A stretch of DNA of 64,000 bases from DASSBR01 sp035708085 (lineage in GTDB: Bacteria; Pseudomonadota; Gammaproteobacteria; Natronospirales; DASSBR01): positions 1 to 64,000 of the forward strand of contig DASSTE010000002.1 in NCBI GenBank assembly GCA_035708085.1. Direction: 5' to 3'. The notes under the pieces are model-generated. The model did not search any database, was not told the origin of the DNA, and worked only from the letters and a program-made list of their open reading frames with translations. The first letter of the stretch is position 1; every line of letters begins with the position of its first letter. Below, piece after piece: positions 8,100-15,713 of the stretch. A program made the translations under genes and the position numbers.

Positions 8100-8943
8100 C
8101 GCTCACTCCGGTTGCCGTGACATCAACGGCGGTAATCGCGTCATCGGTCGCGCCGATGAAGGCCGGCGCCAGGCAGGTGAATGTGCCCGCGACCTGATAC
8201 ACCGGTGCCGGGTATTCGCCGCTGATCGCCTCGGCGTCTTCCAGATCGAACTGCATTTCGGTCAGTCCCTCGGCGGCGAACACGTCGGTATTCGCGAGCA
8301 CGATCCGTTTCATCGCCTGGCGCAGCCGGATGCGTTCATCCGGGTTCAGCGACCAGCCCATCACCTTCAAATGCCAGCGATCGAAGTAGCCGTCGTATTC
8401 CTCGATACCGCCGTCAATCGCTTCGTCCGGCGCGACCGTCTGGCCCAAAAAGAACTCCGACGGTGCGTCCTTGATTAAATGTACTGTCACGACCGGCCAC
8501 GGCGTTTCCTCGAACACCGGCGGCGCATTGAGCACGTCAATGCAGTCGCGCGGCGAGTTATCTTGCCGCCGCGGCTTGAGCACGCCGCGCGCCACTTCGA
8601 CCGCGAGTCCCGCGCGCAGCCGCTCGCGCAGCAGCACCAGCACGTCGACGTTGTGATCGGTGTAGTCGGTCGCCGGGACGCCGCTTTGCACATTCGACGC
8701 CTGCCACGCGTCCCCGATGCGGTAGAACACCTGGTAGTAGTAGGTCGTGCCGTTGTCGAGGCCGTCGATGTCGAGCACCGGCGCGTCCGAACCCTCGTAC
8801 ACCTTGAGCGCGGCCGCATCGTCGGCGCCGGCAATGTCGTCGGTGGTCTTGCGCAGCACGCGCCAGTAACTGGCATCGTCCGGCGGGTCGAGAAAGAGCT
8901 TGAGCGCGTTGCCGGCATGCAGCGCCTGGATCAACTGGATCAT
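8092..8943 (-). CDS. Virion protein with fibronectin III-like segment
   Basis: 283 aa from the ATG at 8943 (GGGGG about 7 nt upstream; the longer upstream frame is a shadow of the neighbour). Residues about 45-90 (LKVYEGSDAPVLDIDGLDNG then TYYYQVFYR) look like a fibronectin type III or similar Ig-like fold. The remainder (DVLVLLRERLRAGLAVEVA, DEAIDGGIEEYDGYFDRWHLKV) resembles phage tail-terminator or tail-completion proteins. Its place between head-tail connectors and sheath fits a tail terminator that also carries a surface domain. The role is inferred from order. Confidence 0.65.
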   Translation of the reverse strand: MIQLIQALHAGNALKLFLDPPDDASYWRVLRKTTDDIAGADDAAALKVYEGSDAPVLDIDGLDNGTTYYYQVFYRIGDAWQASNVQSGVPATDYTDHNVDVLVLLRERLRAGLAVEVARGVLKPRRQDNSPRDCIDVLNAPPVFEETPWPVVTVHLIKDAPSEFFLGQTVAPDEAIDGGIEEYDGYFDRWHLKVMGWSLNPDERIRLRQAMKRIVLANTDVFAAEGLTEMQFDLEDAEAISGEYPAPVYQVAGTFTCLAPAFIGATDDAITAVDVTATGVSDE

Positions 8944-9767
8944 TGCGCCCCCAGGTAGCGTTTCACGTCGCGCGAAACCGCCTCGGCAAAGGCTTTTTCG
9001 GCGGCGGGCTTCAACTGCTCGGCGGTGACTTTCGCCGGGTGAAACGCCGGCATGCCCTGCGTGACCCAGCCCTTGGAATCCTCGGACATAACGCGGAAGG
9101 TCAGGTACTGGCCGTGGCCGTGCGTGGTCGGTTCCTGCATGTGCACCATGCCGGTCATATGGCGCAGTTGCCGGCCGCGCACGCCGGCCGCGCGCAGTTG
9201 CGCGGCGCTCATCCGGTCGCCCCACTTGTACTTGCGCCGCGTGACCATCATCGGCGCGCGCGTCCGCAAATTGTGCACGCCCAAGTGATTCGCCTCTTGA
9301 AACGTGCCGGTCACGCGCGAGGCGCGCATGCCGCGCCACATCATGTGCACCGGTTCCGGCATCACCGACCGGAAGCCGACGGATCCGGGCGTGCCGTGGC
9401 GGAAAGGGATAATCAGGTAACGCTTGCCCTTCTTGCTGATACGCACCTTGAGCGACGTATTCAGCATTTTCTTCATGTCGCGCGGGCCGGTACCCTTCTC
9501 GAGCGCTTCGGCATACGACAGATCGGTATAATCTTCCGCCGCGAAGTCGCCCAAGCTACGCATCGTGATAGATCGCATGTATTGCCCGGTACGGGCATGA
9601 ATGATCTTGCCGTCCGGCAGTGGCTTGCCGCTTGCGTAGCCGCGCCAGATTTCCGCGCCACGCTCGGCAATCATTTGCACGGCGTAAGCGAGATTCGGGA
9701 AGGTTTTGGCGTCGAGCGGCGCGCGCGGCGGCAACTCGATGCCGATGCCGATGCGGAATTCGCTCAC
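8940..9767 (-). CDS. Putative tail completion/virion morphogenesis protein
   Basis: 275 aa starting at a GTG at 9767 that overlaps the previous stop as GTGA. The block ARTGQYMRSITMRSLGDFAAED followed by LSYAEALEKGTGPRDMKKML is like HK97 gp10/virion-morphogenesis proteins, which read [TG]G.L..S[IV] then YA..le.GT. The C-terminal half is basic with several H and M residues (MTGMVHMQEPTTHGHGQYL). It lies in the connector block, four-base-coupled on both sides. Confidence 0.65.
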   Translation of the reverse strand: MSEFRIGIGIELPPRAPLDAKTFPNLAYAVQMIAERGAEIWRGYASGKPLPDGKIIHARTGQYMRSITMRSLGDFAAEDYTDLSYAEALEKGTGPRDMKKMLNTSLKVRISKKGKRYLIIPFRHGTPGSVGFRSVMPEPVHMMWRGMRASRVTGTFQEANHLGVHNLRTRAPMMVTRRKYKWGDRMSAAQLRAAGVRGRQLRHMTGMVHMQEPTTHGHGQYLTFRVMSEDSKGWVTQGMPAFHPAKVTAEQLKPAAEKAFAEAVSRDVKRYLGAQ

Positions 9768-10399
9768 GTGCCGCTCCGGCCGAACAGATCGAAGCGGCGC
9801 AGCACAATCCGCCGGGGCAGCGCGTCGCCGCCCTGGTGGGCGCGGTCTTGTGGAAAGTTGCCGAAGCAGAAATATTCCGGCCGACGGCGGCCGGTGATGC
9901 TGAACTGCACGCCGTCGGGCGGCATGCCATCGGTCCACGTCAGCGTGCCGTCGGCATTGACCGTAGGTATGCCGCCCTCGGTTTCGACGCCGTCCGCCAG
10001 CCAGAACACCCGGTTGAGCGATGCCACGGGAAATGTCAGCTTTTCACTGCCGTCGTGCTTGCGCGTCAGCGAAAACGGCTCGCTCGATTGCGCGAAGGTC
10101 ACGCGGTCGAACTCGCCGATCGCGTAGAGCGCCGAATCGGACGGGATCGACAGGATGACGTCGCCGTTCTCCCACATGCCGAAATTCGCCCATTCGCGCT
10201 GGATTTTCTGGCCAGCGAGCGCCGTCTTGCAGCTTTGCGGCGGTCCCCAGGTAATCCCGAAGCCGCCGCAATTCGGGCAGCCGTATTCGGCGGCGCCGGA
10301 ATCGGGGTTCTTGCAGGGGCAGTCGTAGCCGGGCCGCCAGTCGACAGTCTGGCCGACCTGGTTCAGCATCGCGTTGAGCCGCGCCGGCGAGAGCTTCAC
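9764..10399 (-). CDS. Head-closure/connector protein with Cys motif
   Basis: 211 aa, GTG start at 10399 overlapping the previous stop (GTGA). N-terminal CPCKNPDSGAAEYGCPNCGG gives four cysteines in CxC and CxxC pairs, a plausible zinc knuckle often seen in phage head-closure proteins of this position. A beta-rich middle (GDVILSIPSDSALYAIGEFD) follows. It would cap the filled head before tail joining. The assignment rests on gene order and the Cys motif. Confidence 0.6.
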   Translation of the reverse strand: MKLSPARLNAMLNQVGQTVDWRPGYDCPCKNPDSGAAEYGCPNCGGFGITWGPPQSCKTALAGQKIQREWANFGMWENGDVILSIPSDSALYAIGEFDRVTFAQSSEPFSLTRKHDGSEKLTFPVASLNRVFWLADGVETEGGIPTVNADGTLTWTDGMPPDGVQFSITGRRRPEYFCFGNFPQDRAHQGGDALPRRIVLRRFDLFGRSGT

Positions 10400-11163
10400 A
10401 GGAACCCGACGCGAATGCCGTGAATCTGGTCGCGCAGTGTCTTGAGACGCTTGTCCGCGATGTCCTTGTATTTCTGCGTATCGGTACTCAGGGACTGGCT
10501 GATGCCATCGACCGACATGGACCCGGAGGTCGGGATGAATTGATCCTCGAGGATGCGCAGCACCGCCATGCGCTTGATCAGATCAATCAGGTCGGGATAA
10601 TCGCGCGCCGCGTTCTTGAGCCCGGCGGTGTACTTGATCTGGACCATGTGCGGCACCATCCGGCCGCCGCTGAAGACCGACAGCAGCCACGCGTTCAACG
10701 GCAGCGTCGTGGTGTTGCCGGTCGGCACGACGCGGATATGGCCGTACTTTTTGTCGAGCTTGATCCAGTTGATCGGGAATTCGTACATCGACTCGTAGGT
10801 CGAGGGATAGACGAAGCGAAATTCATGGACCGCGATAATCGGCCGGTTGCGCGTCGCGATGAAGCCCCATTGGCTCGCGCGGAAAAAGTCCGGATCCCAA
10901 TCGTAGGCGGGTTCTTCTTCCCAGCGGATGCCGTCGTCGTCGTATTGCTGCGTGACAGCCGGGTCCCAGCCTTCCGGCACCATTTCGACCGGCTCGAAGT
11001 AAACGCGCAGCCGGTGTTCGGCGTCGGCTTCCGCCGCCAGCACCTTGTTGTAAATGTAGTCGTCGGACAGGTTCGCGTCGGGAAAATACGTGGCGGCCGC
11101 CGCTACCAGGCGGTCGCCCCGCATCTCCTGAACCGTCGCGTTCTTGTCCTTGAACAGCGACAC
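10396..11163 (-). CDS. Head-tail connector/adaptor protein
   Basis: 255 aa, GTG start at 11163 immediately after the preceding TAA. Mixed helix/strand with many aromatic residues (EEEPAYDWDPDFFRASQWGF, YEFPINWIKLDKKYGH) and a helical C-terminus (LIDLIKRMAVLRILEDQF, YKDIADKRLKTLRDQI) as in gp6/gp15-type adaptor rings. It lies between capsid genes and head closure, the expected place. No catalytic motif is seen. Confidence 0.6.
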   Translation of the reverse strand: MSLFKDKNATVQEMRGDRLVAAAATYFPDANLSDDYIYNKVLAAEADAEHRLRVYFEPVEMVPEGWDPAVTQQYDDDGIRWEEEPAYDWDPDFFRASQWGFIATRNRPIIAVHEFRFVYPSTYESMYEFPINWIKLDKKYGHIRVVPTGNTTTLPLNAWLLSVFSGGRMVPHMVQIKYTAGLKNAARDYPDLIDLIKRMAVLRILEDQFIPTSGSMSVDGISQSLSTDTQKYKDIADKRLKTLRDQIHGIRVGFL

Positions 11164-11379
11164 TTAGTCGACCGCTTCGTCCAGCGTCGGCTGCGCGAGC
11201 GCGGCGGCGTAGTCCGTATCGGTGACCGTCCCGTCGGCATCGAGCTTGGCGCACAGCGCGTTGTGGGCGTCAATCAAATTGGCGAGACGCGTGCCGAGTT
11301 GCGCTTCCGCCGTGCCCGGCGACGTGCGGTTCAGGTGGTCTTCGTTCCAGCCCTTCGGCTGGCCTGCTTTCTGGGTCAT
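11164..11379 (-). CDS. Small structural protein, unknown
   Basis: 71 aa using the ATG at 11379, which has GGAG 8-9 nt upstream; a 78-residue version from 11400 lacks this. It is the first gene after late promoter 2 and opens the connector/tail operon. The sequence (MTQKAGQPKGWNEDHLNRTS, LGTRLANLIDAHNALCAKLD) looks like a helical pair. It could be a small head protein; function not recognised. Confidence 0.6.
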   Translation of the reverse strand: MTQKAGQPKGWNEDHLNRTSPGTAEAQLGTRLANLIDAHNALCAKLDADGTVTDTDYAAALAQPTLDEAVD

Positions 11380-11419
11380 GGTGTTACTCCGGAATGACAC
11401 GTGAATCAGATTCGGCTTG

Positions 11420-11436
11420 AGGATGGCGTCACGACA
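11420..11436 (-). promoter_or_regulatory. Late promoter element 2
   Basis: Minus strand reads TGTCGTGACGCCATCCT. It lies 41 nt upstream of the ATG at 11379 and just downstream of a terminator, so it starts the connector-tail operon anew. Confidence 0.75.
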
Positions 11437-11450
11437 GGCGCCGCACCAAC

Positions 11451-11476
11451 AAAAAGCCGGGACGCGTGGCCCCGGC
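11451..11476 (-). terminator. Intrinsic terminator after the 144-aa gene
   Basis: On the minus strand an 8-bp GC stem with one mismatch and a 5-nt loop (GCCGGGGC...GTCCCGGC type) is followed by TTTTT. It is nearly identical to the terminator after the capsid gene at 12020-12046. Confidence 0.8.
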
Positions 11477-11517
11477 TCGTACGGTGACAGTGGTCAACAG
11501 ACCGTTGACAACTGCGG

Positions 11518-11952
11518 TCAATCGCCGGCAGGCGGCGGGTTATGGCCCTGCGGCTCGGCCGCTTTCTGCGCGGCTACAATCGCCTCGACGACGAGCTTGC
11601 GCGGCTTGTCGCGCTGCGCCTCGGCCGCCTCAACATCCGGCCAGGCCGTCGGATGCTCTTTCAGGAGCACAACCACTTCCTGGACATTCATGTCGGCGAT
11701 GGGCGTTACCTGCGGCGCATTGCCTTCTGGCGAGGCTGGCGGCGTGGTCGGATTCGCTGTTGCGGCAGGCGGATTGGCCGGACCGTCTTCCTGCTGCGTG
11801 ACGGTAAATCCGGGAATTTTGCCGAACCGCTCGGCCTGCTCGGCCGGCACATCGTGGGCGATGCGCCCCTTCTCATGCGTCTCGAACAGAATGCCGTTAA
11901 TTTCCTCGGCGGCGTTTTCCAGCGTGCACAGCACGTTATAGAGAATAGACAT
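11518..11952 (-). CDS. Accessory virion-region protein, unknown
   Basis: 144 aa. N-terminal helical part (MSILYNVLCTLENAAEEING), then a proline/alanine/threonine-rich linker (residues about 57-85) and a C-terminal segment (NVQEVVVLLKEHPTAWPDVE, KLVVEAIVAAQKAAEP). It has its own late promoter 42 nt upstream and its own terminator downstream, so it is an independent transcription unit placed between capsid and connector operons. Position just after the major capsid would suit a head decoration or fibre protein, but that is a guess. Confidence 0.65.
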   Translation of the reverse strand: MSILYNVLCTLENAAEEINGILFETHEKGRIAHDVPAEQAERFGKIPGFTVTQQEDGPANPPAATANPTTPPASPEGNAPQVTPIADMNVQEVVVLLKEHPTAWPDVEAAEAQRDKPRKLVVEAIVAAQKAAEPQGHNPPPAGD

Positions 11953-11993
11953 GTCAGGTTCTCCCTTTCAGGGGTGACTACAAAGGAGTTTTG

Positions 11994-12010
11994 AGCCTAG
12001 CGTCACGACA
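11994..12010 (-). promoter_or_regulatory. Late promoter element 3
   Basis: Minus strand reads TGTCGTGACGCTAGGCT, 42 nt upstream of the ATG at 11952 and 10 nt downstream of the capsid terminator. Confidence 0.75.
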
Positions 12011-12019
12011 TCCGCGTAC

Positions 12020-12046
12020 AAAAAAGCCGGGGCGCGTGGCCCCGGC
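12020..12046 (-). terminator. Intrinsic terminator after major capsid gene
   Basis: Minus strand: perfect 8-bp stem GCCGGGGC / GCCCCGGC with a 5-nt loop, followed by TTTTTT. It lies 26 nt after the capsid stop. Confidence 0.85.
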
Positions 12047-12071
12047 TTGAATGGCTGGGATGCCGGTTCGA

Positions 12072-13523
12072 TTACTCGAACGGCTTCCAGGCCGCGTTGG
12101 CGGTCACAATGTTCTTGATGACCACGTGATGGCGGCGCTTGCCGATCCGGAGATACCCGAACAGCAGCTGTGCCCACGGCACGATCGCGCTGTTGGTCGG
12201 ATACAGCGGGAACTTCAGCATCGGCAGGAGCTGGCGCCAGTTGATCGCCATCGCGCCCGGCGCCATATTGAGGATATACGCCTTGGTCGTGCCCGGGATG
12301 TCCCGGTTCTTGTCGACGTAGGTCGTATTGCCCGCACCGGCTTTCGGCACCCGCGCCATCTGACGCAGGTCCGTCACCGCGTTGGTGCCGTTCTTGCGGC
12401 CGCGGTAGATGACGTAGCCGGTTTCGGTACCGCCGTCGGACGGCGTGATCGTCAGCGTCACCGCGTCGCCGGCTGCGACCGCCGTCTGCGCGGACACCAA
12501 CACCTTGCTCTGACCCTTGGCGTTGACACCGGCCACCGCGTAGTAGTAGTTGCCGGCATGGGCCGCCGCGAACTTGCTGTCAGCGCCGCCGGCCGCTGCG
12601 ACCGCCGCGAGCGTCTTCGGCTTGAACGCTGCGTTCGCCGCCGCGATGTCGGCAAAGCGCGCGCCTTCGACTACCTCGAACGGCATTTGCTGCGCTTCGT
12701 CGCGGATGAACACGTCGGGCTGATTGGCGATGTCGCCCCAGGACGTGCGAATCCCCTTGACCGGCGAGCCGAGCGAGATGCCGCCGCCCGGCACATCGGG
12801 CAGAGGCACGCGGAACGCCGGATCCAGACCGGTGTCGAAATCCGCCTGCGTCTTCTGCGACAGGAAGATGTCGGTCGGCGTACCGAAGTTGCCATAACCG
12901 GCGATCGTCGACGCAGCGACGTTGACCAGGTTGATGCTCGCGAGCGACTTGCCTTCGGCGTCCAGCACATGATCCGCGCTGTTCAGGTCCGCGGCGAGTG
13001 CGGCAATGCCGTCGAACTCGGTCGGCACGACCTGCGAGTCGCCCTCGAACGACAGGTACTCGGCGTCGGTCAGCAGCTGCAACGCGCCGTTCTGCTGTTC
13101 CACCGCTTCGGCCGCGGCAATCGCGCCCTGCAGCGTGGTCACGAACGACACCTGCCGGCGGGTCATCAGGTACTTGACCATGCCGACCCGGCGCGCGTAC
13201 GAACCCGTCGCTTCCGGGATGATGCCGGTTTCAGTGTTGGTCGAGCCGCCCATGAAGCCGCCGACGCTATCCTGCTCGGTCCATTCATCGACCGTCGCGG
13301 TCGCGTCGGACTTCGCCAGCGCGTTGAACAGGCGGAAGTGCTTGTTCTCCTGAATCGTCGACAACATCGTCTTTTCAAGAGACTGGATGCGCAGCGCGCC
13401 GCCGCCGGTCAGTTCCGCGACATCGGAACCGTAACCCGCTTCCAGCGCTTTGCGCAGTTCGGCGACTTCGTTGACGCTCATCGCGCCAGACGATGCCCCC
13501 TCCGGGAGAGTAATCGGATTCAT
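12072..13523 (-). CDS. Major capsid protein with inserted Ig/FnIII-like domain
   Basis: 483 aa, in the order protease-scaffold-capsid. An N-terminal arm (residues about 1-50) ends in KALEAGYGSDVAELTGGGAL, a segment also found near the C-terminus of the prohead protease. The core has capsid-like text (VDEWTEQDSVGGFMGGSTNT, FDGIAALAADLNSADHVLD, DIFLSQKTQADFDTGLDPAF). Residues about 305-405 look like an inserted beta sandwich (NYYYAVAGVNAKGQS, GYVIYRGRKNGT), likely exposed on the capsid surface. It is followed by a strong terminator, consistent with very high expression. Confidence 0.85.
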   Translation of the reverse strand: MNPITLPEGASSGAMSVNEVAELRKALEAGYGSDVAELTGGGALRIQSLEKTMLSTIQENKHFRLFNALAKSDATATVDEWTEQDSVGGFMGGSTNTETGIIPEATGSYARRVGMVKYLMTRRQVSFVTTLQGAIAAAEAVEQQNGALQLLTDAEYLSFEGDSQVVPTEFDGIAALAADLNSADHVLDAEGKSLASINLVNVAASTIAGYGNFGTPTDIFLSQKTQADFDTGLDPAFRVPLPDVPGGGISLGSPVKGIRTSWGDIANQPDVFIRDEAQQMPFEVVEGARFADIAAANAAFKPKTLAAVAAAGGADSKFAAAHAGNYYYAVAGVNAKGQSKVLVSAQTAVAAGDAVTLTITPSDGGTETGYVIYRGRKNGTNAVTDLRQMARVPKAGAGNTTYVDKNRDIPGTTKAYILNMAPGAMAINWRQLLPMLKFPLYPTNSAIVPWAQLLFGYLRIGKRRHHVVIKNIVTANAAWKPFE

Positions 13524-13583
13524 ACTGAATCTCCTTGCATTGCCAATGTGATGGTTTTCACCAATACCGGGGCCGGAAGCGGC

Positions 13584-14261
13584 TTATCCGATAACCTTGC
13601 GCACCAGATCGGCCGGCGGCGCAAGACCGCGGTTGATATGGGCTTCGATGCTGGAAATGTTCTGGCCGGTCAGCTTGCCGGCGTTGAACTGCTCCATGGC
13701 CTTCGCCATGAATTCCTTGGGCTCCACGCCTTCCGGCTGCGGCTCGCCGCCGTTGCCGGCCGGCTTTTCGTGGACGCTGACGGTCGTCTTGCGCCCGCGC
13801 CCGGCGTCGCCGATCTTGTCGACGCTGTCCTGCAGCGACTTGATCAACTCGTCCTGCTTGGCGGCACGCTCGCCGGCGGCTTTCAGTTCCGCCTTGAGGG
13901 CCTTGACGTTGTCGACCGTGACGCCGAGCGCCTTGGCCAACTGGCCGTCGAAGCCCTCGACGCGCGCCATGAGGCTCTTGACGAGTTCGGTCCCGTCCAT
14001 CGCCTCGACTTCATCGCCGTTTTCGAGCGTGACGGTGAAGGACTTGCCCAGCGGCTCGTCGTCTTCGCCCTCGTCTTTCTTCTCGGCTGGCTTGCCGTCG
14101 TCGTCCACTGCGGGCTCGTCGCCCGCGCCTTCCTCGGCGGCCGCCGCGATCTTGCGATCGTCTTCCTCGTTGTCGAGGTCGCTGTCGCCGTTGTCGATGC
14201 CCTGCGCCTTCGCCAGGTCGTCAAGTTCCTGGACCAGCGCGTCAAAATTGCTGTGTTTCAC
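13584..14261 (-). CDS. Capsid scaffolding protein
   Basis: 225 aa from a GTG at 14261 with AGGAG upstream that overlaps the protease stop. Very acidic first third (DSDLDNEEDDRK, EKKDEGEDDEPLG), then a long coiled-coil stretch (residues about 105-150: LGVTVDNVKALKAELKAAGE) and a basic/helical C-terminus. That is the usual architecture of tailed-phage scaffolds, encoded between protease and major capsid. It is presumably degraded by the protease on maturation. Confidence 0.75.
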   Translation of the reverse strand: MKHSNFDALVQELDDLAKAQGIDNGDSDLDNEEDDRKIAAAAEEGAGDEPAVDDDGKPAEKKDEGEDDEPLGKSFTVTLENGDEVEAMDGTELVKSLMARVEGFDGQLAKALGVTVDNVKALKAELKAAGERAAKQDELIKSLQDSVDKIGDAGRGRKTTVSVHEKPAGNGGEPQPEGVEPKEFMAKAMEQFNAGKLTGQNISSIEAHINRGLAPPADLVRKVIG

Positions 14262-14265
14262 GTGC

Positions 14266-15144
14266 TTAACTCCTCTTTCGAGCCTGATTCAGGTCGCGCA
14301 TGAAGCGCGCGACCCATTTCGCGGCGGTATCGGCGTCGATACCCCACGTCGTCACCGCAAACGTGGTCATGCCTTCCGCGGTCGGATGGGCCGGTTCGCG
14401 CTTGCGCAGACTTCCCGCCATTGCGTCGCGGAAATCGAAATAGTTGACGGGCGCGCCGCACAGCGATTGTTCGCGCAGCGCGGCGCCGTCGGTGAGTTGG
14501 GCGGCATCGGTGCCGTAACCGGCTTCGAGCGCCTTGGCGAGGTCGAGGCCGTGCGGCCCCCAGCACTTGGCCAGCACGCCGATCGGCACCGCCGAGACCG
14601 TCGGCACTTCCTGGTTGACCGGGGTCTTGGAAAATCCGATATTGGTCCAGCGCACCTGCGTCACGAACGTGCGCTTGCCCTGCGTCTCCGGATCGAATTC
14701 GGTCGACTTGGCGAGCACCTTGCCGCCGACGGACGGGTACCAGCGCTGCGGCGGGTCGATCGCGGTCAGCGACTCCCAGAAGTTGTTGGCCTTCTCTGCC
14801 GCCGGGCCGTCGCCGGTGAAAATCTCGCCCTTGACGAACGTGCGCGGGCCGTCGATGCGCACATCGACCGGCCGGCCGATTTCGAACAGTTCGTAGTTGG
14901 GAATGCCGACCTTGGCGCCGATCTGCGTGACGTGGTCGATGTCGAGGTTGCCGTAGCGCAGGAAATAGTCGGCGGAATCGGCCAGCGCGCGCGCCAGCAC
15001 GGTTTCGTTCTGCTGGTCGAGCGCTTCGTTGCTCGCCTCGATATAGACGTAGCGCTCACCGGACTCGACCGACGGGTGCGCCTTCAGCATCTCGCTGATG
15101 CTGAAGAATTCGCCGCCGACTGCCTGTTCCGCCACTGCCGCCAC
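14266..15144 (-). CDS. Prohead serine protease
   Basis: About 292 aa from a GTG at 15144 (GGGAAAG upstream). The longer frame to 15204 runs through an intrinsic terminator and is not credible as a start. Candidate catalytic residues are His in GNLDIDHVTQIG (about residue 71) and Ser in RWYPSVGGKVL (about 138), matching the H...S order of HK97-type prohead proteases. Strand FVKGEIFTGD lies between them. Near the C-terminus (residues 204-228) it carries KALEAGYGTDAAQLTDGAAL, 19 of 26 residues identical in context to the capsid N-terminal arm. This may mark protease cleavage or targeting sites. Late element 4 lies upstream, but the terminator at 15155-15197 lies between them. Confidence 0.72.
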   Translation of the reverse strand: MAAVAEQAVGGEFFSISEMLKAHPSVESGERYVYIEASNEALDQQNETVLARALADSADYFLRYGNLDIDHVTQIGAKVGIPNYELFEIGRPVDVRIDGPRTFVKGEIFTGDGPAAEKANNFWESLTAIDPPQRWYPSVGGKVLAKSTEFDPETQGKRTFVTQVRWTNIGFSKTPVNQEVPTVSAVPIGVLAKCWGPHGLDLAKALEAGYGTDAAQLTDGAALREQSLCGAPVNYFDFRDAMAGSLRKREPAHPTAEGMTTFAVTTWGIDADTAAKWVARFMRDLNQARKRS

Positions 15145-15154
15145 TCGCTTTCCC

Positions 15155-15197
15155 AAAAAAAAAAGACCGCCCGCGGGCAATGCCCGGCGTGGCGGTC
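15155..15197 (-). terminator. Intrinsic terminator between late element 4 and protease
   Basis: Minus strand: GACCGCC / GGCGGTC stem enclosing a smaller GGGC-ATT-GCCC hairpin, followed by ten T residues. It ends transcripts of the upstream 84-aa/65-aa gene pair, but it also lies downstream of late element 4. Confidence 0.85.
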
Positions 15198-15228
15198 TAT
15201 GCATTCAGACCCTTGAAGGACGGCTCAA

Positions 15229-15245
15229 ATCATATTGTCACGACC
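15229..15245 (-). promoter_or_regulatory. Late promoter element 4
   Basis: Minus strand reads GGTCGTGACAATATGAT, matching the consensus at all fixed positions. Unlike the other elements it faces a strong terminator about 30 nt downstream before the protease gene. Confidence 0.6.
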
Positions 15246-15255
15246 GGATGCGGCC

Positions 15256-15453
15256 TCAACGGTTGCGGAAAAACAGAACGGCTTTGGTATGCAATTTCTG
15301 CATCATGTCGGGCGAGACCGGCACGTCGCCCTTGCATTTCGGGCACACCGCCGCAAGCCCCTCGGCCTTGAGCACCAGCCCGCGCATGCGCAGCATCGTT
15401 TCGCCGGCGCGATTGCGCTGCTCGAGGTTCGCGTGGCAGTGCGGGCAGTTCAC
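15256..15453 (-). CDS. Small zinc-ribbon protein
   Basis: 65 aa with two CxxC pairs, MNCPHCHAN at the start and AAVCPKCKGD at residues about 36-40, forming a rubredoxin-like zinc ribbon. It overlaps the coiled-coil gene upstream by 4 nt (ATGA). Small zinc ribbons at this position are common in phage head regions, and Mu Com is a functional relative in style. Function unknown here. Confidence 0.7.
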   Translation of the reverse strand: MNCPHCHANLEQRNRAGETMLRMRGLVLKAEGLAAVCPKCKGDVPVSPDMMQKLHTKAVLFFRNR

Positions 15454-15704
15454 GCGAGACGGCTCCGGGCGCGGGCGATCACCAGTTCCAGCCGGCCGCG
15501 CTCGCGCGTCAGGCTCTGGTAGGCGTTGCGGGCCTGCTCGTCCAGGTGCACGCGCGGCTTGAGTTTGTCGAGCTTGTTATCGACTGCGGCCATGCGCTCG
15601 ACTGCCGCTTCGAGAATCTTGCTTTCGACCGCCGCCGTCTGCTGGTGCAGGCCGGCGACTTCCGCCGCCTGCTGGCGCAGGGCATTGAGTTGATCGTCTG
15701 CCAT
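15450..15704 (-). CDS. Coiled-coil protein, unknown
   Basis: 84 aa, almost entirely helical with heptad character (LNALRQQAAEVAGLHQQTAA, ESKILEAAVERMAAVDNKLD). Start ATG at 15704 with GGAG upstream. It lies between the giant helicase protein and the zinc-ribbon gene and is likely co-transcribed with both. No function recognised. Confidence 0.65.
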   Translation of the reverse strand: MADDQLNALRQQAAEVAGLHQQTAAVESKILEAAVERMAAVDNKLDKLKPRVHLDEQARNAYQSLTRERGRLELVIARARSRLA

Positions 15705-15713
15705 GGTTCGCTC

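Noticed and set aside
8480..8496. GGTCGTGACAGTACATT on the minus strand, close to the late element
   Set aside because: It fails two fixed positions of the -10-like part and lies inside the 283-aa tail gene, far from any start codon.
14254..14264. TGTTTCACGTG, a partial parS match at the scaffold start
   Set aside because: Only one arm matches; the other arm reads CTTAA instead of AAACA. It is formed by the GTG start and ribosome-site context, so chance is likely.
15144..15204. ATG at 15204 as the protease start
   Set aside because: The first 20 codons run through an intrinsic terminator hairpin and its T10 tract; the GTG at 15144 is more credible.
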